Shown in pieces: positions 60,114 through 64,000 of a stretch of DNA of 64,000 nucleotides (the first letter of the stretch is position 1; the number at the start of each line of letters is the position of its first letter). The notes beneath the pieces were generated by a model. It had not been told where the DNA came from. It did no database searches and saw nothing but the letters and a program-made list of their open reading frames with translations. Position numbers and translations under genes: made by a program. Origin of the DNA: Bordetella genomosp. 9 (lineage in GTDB: Bacteria; Pseudomonadota; Gammaproteobacteria; Burkholderiales; Burkholderiaceae_B); contig NZ_NEVJ01000003.1 of assembly GCF_002261425.1 (NCBI RefSeq), positions 3,348,001 to 3,412,000 on the forward strand. Reading direction: 5' to 3'.

Positions 60114-61874
60114 ATGGCGCCGCGGCGCATCCCGACGATGACAGACGTCCCAACCAGAAGTCGTGGCGCCGGTACCCCAGCGTCACGCCAGCCCGCCCCC
60201 ATCGGCAAGGTGGGCGATAAGCGCTTCACCGCCCAACCCGAATCCGGACACCGTACCGCGGCGCTCGCCGGCGCCCAGGCCAAGAGCGTCCTGGGAGGCG
60301 TACGCCGCCTGCTGCGCACGGCGATGCACGGTTCCCTGCCTCGCGCCGGCAATCCGCTGCGGCATGCGCGGCTGAACCTGGACGCCGCCTACGAATGCCT
60401 GCTGAAAACGTTGCTGGGCGGCGCGGAACCGCACGGGCCGCGCATGGCCTTCGCCCTGGCGGAAACCCTGGCGACGGAAGCGGCCTATGTCGCGGCGGGC
60501 GGCCGGCTGGCGATGCCCAATTGCGCTTATCCCAAGGCCACTGCCGCGTCCCGCACTCTGTCCAACTCCGGGGTCGAGTACGGGTCCGGCTCGGGGTGGG
60601 GTCCGGGGTACGAGTCCGAAACGGGGTCCGCGTCCGTCGCCGCGCCCGGACGGCACGCCGACCCACCGAACATGCCGTATGCGCCGCCGCTGGCGCCCTA
60701 CGCCTTCACCGAACTGCTGCTGCTGCGCGAATACCTGCCGCGCGTCGCCATGTCGGGCCCCGACCGGATCGCGCCAGGTCCGTGCGGCCGCCTGACCATA
60801 GAACGGAGCTGCGGCGCCGTCGATCGGGAAATCTCGCTGCGCGAGCAACCTTTCACTGCCGTATTGCAGGTGCTGGCCCAGGAGGGCATATCCCCGGAAG
60901 ACCTGGAAGGCCCCCTGCGTACCCTGGCGATGGCGGTCAGCATGCGGGAACGACGCGGCGAAAGCCCCATCCGTTTCCTGAGCGACCTGGCGGACAGCCG
61001 CAACAACGCCGAACTGGAAAACGCCGCGGCGGCGCTTGCATCGGCACCGCTGCGCGTGTCCTTCGACACCGCTTCCATTCCCGGCACGCAGGGGCGGCTG
61101 ACGCTGTCCGCCTACGACGGCGGGGTGAAGACCTGCGCCCGCGTCCTGAAGAACGCACTGGACCAATGCATGCGTTCACGCCTGATCATCCGCGCCCGGT
61201 TGATCCTGAGGCAAGGCGCCGAGAAAAACCGCGCCACCTCGGACACATTGCGCAGCGTGTTCGACATGCTGTCGCAAGGCGTGGCCTCGATGAACGGCGA
61301 CGCACCGTGGACGCGCAGCCAGCGCGACGCCCAGGTCACCACGCTGCTGGCGAAGGCCCTGGTCGGCGCGGACGGCCTGGATGTCCAGCGCTACGTCGCA
61401 GGCATGTCCGATGCCACGCTGCGCGTGTTCGAACGACACCTGCCCTTCCTGCCGGCGCCGCGCCGCAAGGCCGTCCTGCAGATCATCGAACATGAACGCC
61501 GCCGCCGCGGCGACGGCGACGCCGGCGCGCGAAGCGGCGAACGATCCAGCGGGCGCCTGTTTTCACGCACCATGGGGCGCGTCGGGATGCAGGCCACGCC
61601 CATACTCGCGCGGCTGTTCGCCCGCGTGCAACTGGACCTGCGGCGCCAGGCTGCCACGGACAACCCCGCCGCGGATCGCGAGCCGGCGCCGTCGTCCGAT
61701 GCGTTGACCCGGATGTCCTTCGACGTCACGGCCCGCAACAACGGCGATTACGAAGTCTCCGTAACCGCCAATCTCACGCCGCATCGCGGCGACGATCCCG
61801 TGTCGGTGATCTACAAGAGCCGCATCGCGCCGGATTTCAAACCCCTGCATGGATCGTTCCGCCAGACGCGCTGA
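60114..61874 (+). CDS. Large hypothetical protein, unrecognised
   Basis: 586 residues (ATG 60114; an in-frame ATG at 60138 gives 578). I do not recognise it. No signal peptide or membrane helix. Residues 1-50 are Arg/Ala/Thr-rich and disordered-looking. About 150-190 is a Gly/Ser/Glu insertion (GVEYGSGSGWGPGYESETGS) encoded by an irregular GGGGTCCG-rich tract. The middle is helical (FTAVLQVLAQEGISPEDLEG; LRSVFDMLSQGVASMNGD). The last ~50 residues look beta-rich (MSFDVTARNNGDYEVSVTAN; VSVIYKSRIAPDFKPL). Codon use and frame length support a real gene. The soluble, modular, disordered-start design would suit a secreted effector, but that is speculation. It is convergent with rpoC. Confidence 0.6.
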   Translation: MAPRRIPTMTDVPTRSRGAGTPASRQPAPIGKVGDKRFTAQPESGHRTAALAGAQAKSVLGGVRRLLRTAMHGSLPRAGNPLRHARLNLDAAYECLLKTLLGGAEPHGPRMAFALAETLATEAAYVAAGGRLAMPNCAYPKATAASRTLSNSGVEYGSGSGWGPGYESETGSASVAAPGRHADPPNMPYAPPLAPYAFTELLLLREYLPRVAMSGPDRIAPGPCGRLTIERSCGAVDREISLREQPFTAVLQVLAQEGISPEDLEGPLRTLAMAVSMRERRGESPIRFLSDLADSRNNAELENAAAALASAPLRVSFDTASIPGTQGRLTLSAYDGGVKTCARVLKNALDQCMRSRLIIRARLILRQGAEKNRATSDTLRSVFDMLSQGVASMNGDAPWTRSQRDAQVTTLLAKALVGADGLDVQRYVAGMSDATLRVFERHLPFLPAPRRKAVLQIIEHERRRRGDGDAGARSGERSSGRLFSRTMGRVGMQATPILARLFARVQLDLRRQAATDNPAADREPAPSSDALTRMSFDVTARNNGDYEVSVTANLTPHRGDDPVSVIYKSRIAPDFKPLHGSFRQTR

Positions 61875-61883
61875 CGGCCCATG

Positions 61884-61932
61884 AAAAAAGCCCCGCAGGG
61901 CCGGACGAGACGTCCTTTCCTGCGGGGCTTCA
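61884..61932. terminator. Terminator of rpoBC
   Basis: Arms AAGCCCCGCAGG and CCTGCGGGGCTT enclose an ~18-nt loop; on the minus strand TTTTTTC follows, 28 bp beyond the rpoC stop. It separates rpoC from the downstream insertion and may also serve the convergent plus-strand gene. Confidence 0.88.
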
Positions 61933-61959
61933 GGACCACCGCGATACGAACAGGCTGCC

Positions 61960-64000
61960 TTATTCGGCAGCCGGCTCGTGGCCACCTTCCGGCGCGACAT
62001 CGCTTTCGATGTCCGAGCCGATGGTCGCGGGCGCTTCCTCGAACGGATTCGCCAGCTGGCGAGCCGCTTCGCGTTCCGCCGCTTCCAGCGCTTCCTTGTC
62101 CTTGCGGGCAAGGTGATACGCCAGGCCGGTACCGGCGGGGATCAAACGACCCACGATGACGTTTTCCTTCAGGCCACGCAGGTCGTCGCGCTTGCCCATG
62201 ATGGCGGCTTCGGTCAGGACACGCGTGGTTTCCTGGAACGAGGCAGCCGAAATGAAGGAATCCGTCGACAGCGAGGCCTTCGTGATACCCAGCAGGACGT
62301 TGTCATAGCTGGCCGGACGCTTTTCCTCGGCGACCACGCGATCGTTCTCGTTCAACAGCTCCGAACGTTCGACCTGTTCGCCAGGGATGAACTCGGTATC
62401 GCCCGCGTCGACGATGTTCACACGACGCAGCATCTGGCGAACGATCACCTCGATGTGCTTGTCGTTGATCTTCACGCCTTGCAGACGGTACACGTCCTGC
62501 ACTTCGTCCACGATGTAGGTGGCCAGCTTCTCGATGCCCTGCAGACGCAGGATATCGTGCGGATCCGCCGGACCGTCCACGATCATTTCGCCCTTGTTCA
62601 CCACCTGGCCGTCGTGCACCAGCACCTGCTTTTCCTTCGGAATCAGGAACTCGTGGCTGACGCCTTCCAGGTCGGTGATGACCAGACGCTGCTTGCCCTT
62701 GGTGTCCTTGCCGAACGAAACCGTACCCGTGACGTCGGCCAGCATGCCGGCATCCTTGGGCGAACGGGCTTCGAACAGCTCGGCCACGCGCGGCAGACCG
62801 CCGGTAATGTCGCGCGTCTTCTGCGATTCCTGCGGAATACGGGCGAGCACTTCACCCACGGTGACCTGCTGGCCATCGCGCACCGTGATCAGCGCGCCCA
62901 CCGGGAACGAGATGTTCACCGAATGGTCGGTGCCGGCGATCTTGACCTCTTCGCCAGACTCGTTGACCAGCTTGATCTGCGGACGCATGACGATCTTGCC
63001 GCCGCGCGTCTTGGGCGTGATGACGACCAGCGTCGACAGGCCGGTGACTTCGTCCACCTGCTTGGCGACGGTAACGCCTTCCTCGATGTTCTCGAAGCGC
63101 ACCTGGCCGGCGTACTCCGACACGATCGGACGGGTCAGCGGATCCCAGCTTGCGAGGCGAGCGCCGGCCTTGACGGCTTCGCCGTCGCCGACCAGCACCG
63201 TCGCGCCGTACGGGATCTTGTGGCGTTCGCGTTCGCGGCCGTTGTCGTCATGGATGACGATTTCGCCCGAGCGCGAGATCGCCACGCGTTCGCCCTTGGC
63301 GTTGGTGACGTAGCGCATCGTGCTGGCGAAGCCCACCGTACCGTTGGACTTGGTTTCCACCGCGCTGGCCAGGGCCGAACGGGAAGCCGCGCCACCGATG
63401 TGGAAGGTACGCATCGTGAGCTGCGTGCCCGGTTCGCCGATGGACTGCGCCGCGATGACACCGACCGCTTCGCCGACGTTGACCATGTAGCCGCGGCCCA
63501 GGTCGCGGCCATAGCAATGCGCGCACAGGCCGTGACGCGTTTCGCAGGTCAGCGGCGTGCGGACCTTGACTTCGTCCACGCCGATGCGGTCGATCAGGTC
63601 GACCAGGTCTTCGTCCAGCAGCGTGCCCGCCTCGATCGCGGTTTCCTGCGTATCGGGGTTGACGATATCGATCGCCGCCACACGGCCCAGGATGCGGTCG
63701 CGCAGCGGTTCGATGACTTCGCCGCCTTCCACCAGGGCCTTCATCGAGTAGCCCTGCGAGGTGCCGCAGTCGTCTTCGATGATGACCAGGTCCTGCGTCA
63801 CGTCGACCAGACGGCGGGTCAGGTAACCCGAGTTCGCGGTCTTCAGCGCCGTATCGGCCAGGCCCTTACGCGCACCGTGCGTCGAGATGAAGTACTGCAG
63901 CACGTTCAGGCCTTCACGGAAGTTCGCCGTGATGGGCGTTTCGATGATGGAGCCATCCGGCTTGGCCATCAGGCCGCGCATGCCCGCCAGCTGGCGGATC
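61960..64000 (-). CDS. rpoC: RNA polymerase beta' subunit, C-terminal ~679 residues (5' end outside window)
   Basis: Open from the window edge to the stop at 61960. Contains the trigger-loop region [20 protein letters not shown], the second zinc site [20 protein letters not shown], and the C-terminal clamp [20 protein letters not shown], ending in an acidic tail. Normally rpoC is followed within a few kb by rpsL; here four unrelated genes intervene. rpoB should lie just beyond the right edge. Confidence 0.98.
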   Translation of the reverse strand, partial: IRQLAGMRGLMAKPDGSIIETPITANFREGLNVLQYFISTHGARKGLADTALKTANSGYLTRRLVDVTQDLVIIEDDCGTSQGYSMKALVEGGEVIEPLRDRILGRVAAIDIVNPDTQETAIEAGTLLDEDLVDLIDRIGVDEVKVRTPLTCETRHGLCAHCYGRDLGRGYMVNVGEAVGVIAAQSIGEPGTQLTMRTFHIGGAASRSALASAVETKSNGTVGFASTMRYVTNAKGERVAISRSGEIVIHDDNGRERERHKIPYGATVLVGDGEAVKAGARLASWDPLTRPIVSEYAGQVRFENIEEGVTVAKQVDEVTGLSTLVVITPKTRGGKIVMRPQIKLVNESGEEVKIAGTDHSVNISFPVGALITVRDGQQVTVGEVLARIPQESQKTRDITGGLPRVAELFEARSPKDAGMLADVTGTVSFGKDTKGKQRLVITDLEGVSHEFLIPKEKQVLVHDGQVVNKGEMIVDGPADPHDILRLQGIEKLATYIVDEVQDVYRLQGVKINDKHIEVIVRQMLRRVNIVDAGDTEFIPGEQVERSELLNENDRVVAEEKRPASYDNVLLGITKASLSTDSFISAASFQETTRVLTEAAIMGKRDDLRGLKENVIVGRLIPAGTGLAYHLARKDKEALEAAEREAARQLANPFEEAPATIGSDIESDVAPEGGHEPAAE

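Noticed and set aside
57228..61874. Complete type VI secretion locus
   Set aside because: Only a TssQ-like lipoprotein and a PEGA pseudokinase are suggestive; no TssB/C, TssK-M, ClpV, Hcp or VgrG is present in the window.

Overview
The window is high-GC (roughly two thirds G+C), densely coded beta-proteobacterial chromosome. Ribosomal and EF-Tu/EF-G sequences, System II cytochrome c biogenesis (ResB/CcsB), the aroK-aroB-dgt order and the lptM-lysA order all point to Burkholderiales, most likely Alcaligenaceae of the Bordetella/Achromobacter type. Genus is an inference from remembered protein sequences, not from a search.

Layout. (1) 1-8410: tail of a type II secretion operon in the order gspK(partial)-L-M-N-D-E-F, with a lipidated secretin that appears to end in a SPOR domain. 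(2) 8499-11137: accessory patch with a cysteine-rich copper-storage-type protein, the remnant of a C39-like peptidase, a thymidylate-kinase-like P-loop protein and a convergent YrbL-family kinase-like gene. (3) 11446-19932: ssb, an MFS transporter, uvrA, a GST, a DHA2 drug-efflux transporter and dgt. (4) 19981-34999: housekeeping and envelope genes: aroB/aroK, PBP1A (mrcA), cyaY, lptM-lysA, ccsB-resB, cytochrome c4, engB-hemB, dsbD, cutA. (5) 35072-56899, almost all on the minus strand: the ribosomal superoperon. Transcription runs rpsL-rpsG-fusA-tuf-rpsJ, then rplC to rpsQ, then rplN to rplQ. A terminator and candidate promoter separate rpsJ from rplC. An LpxO-like hydroxylase and an aldehyde dehydrogenase separate rpsQ from rplN. 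A triple tandem hairpin repeat sits between rpoA and rplQ. (6) 57228-61874: four non-ribosomal genes wedged between rpoC and rpsL: a membrane-anchored pseudokinase with a PEGA domain, a divergent TssQ-like lipoprotein, a MEKHLA-domain protein and a 586-residue protein I do not recognise. (7) 61960-64000: the 3' part of rpoC with its terminator.

How it fits together. Most of the window is core genome: translation, transcription, shikimate/lysine/haem synthesis, cell-wall synthesis, cytochrome c assembly and periplasmic disulfide reduction. The less ordinary parts are the T2SS secretin architecture, the 8.4-11.2 kb patch, the repeats placed inside ribosomal operons, and the rpoC-rpsL insertion, which is my best candidate for an undescribed system.
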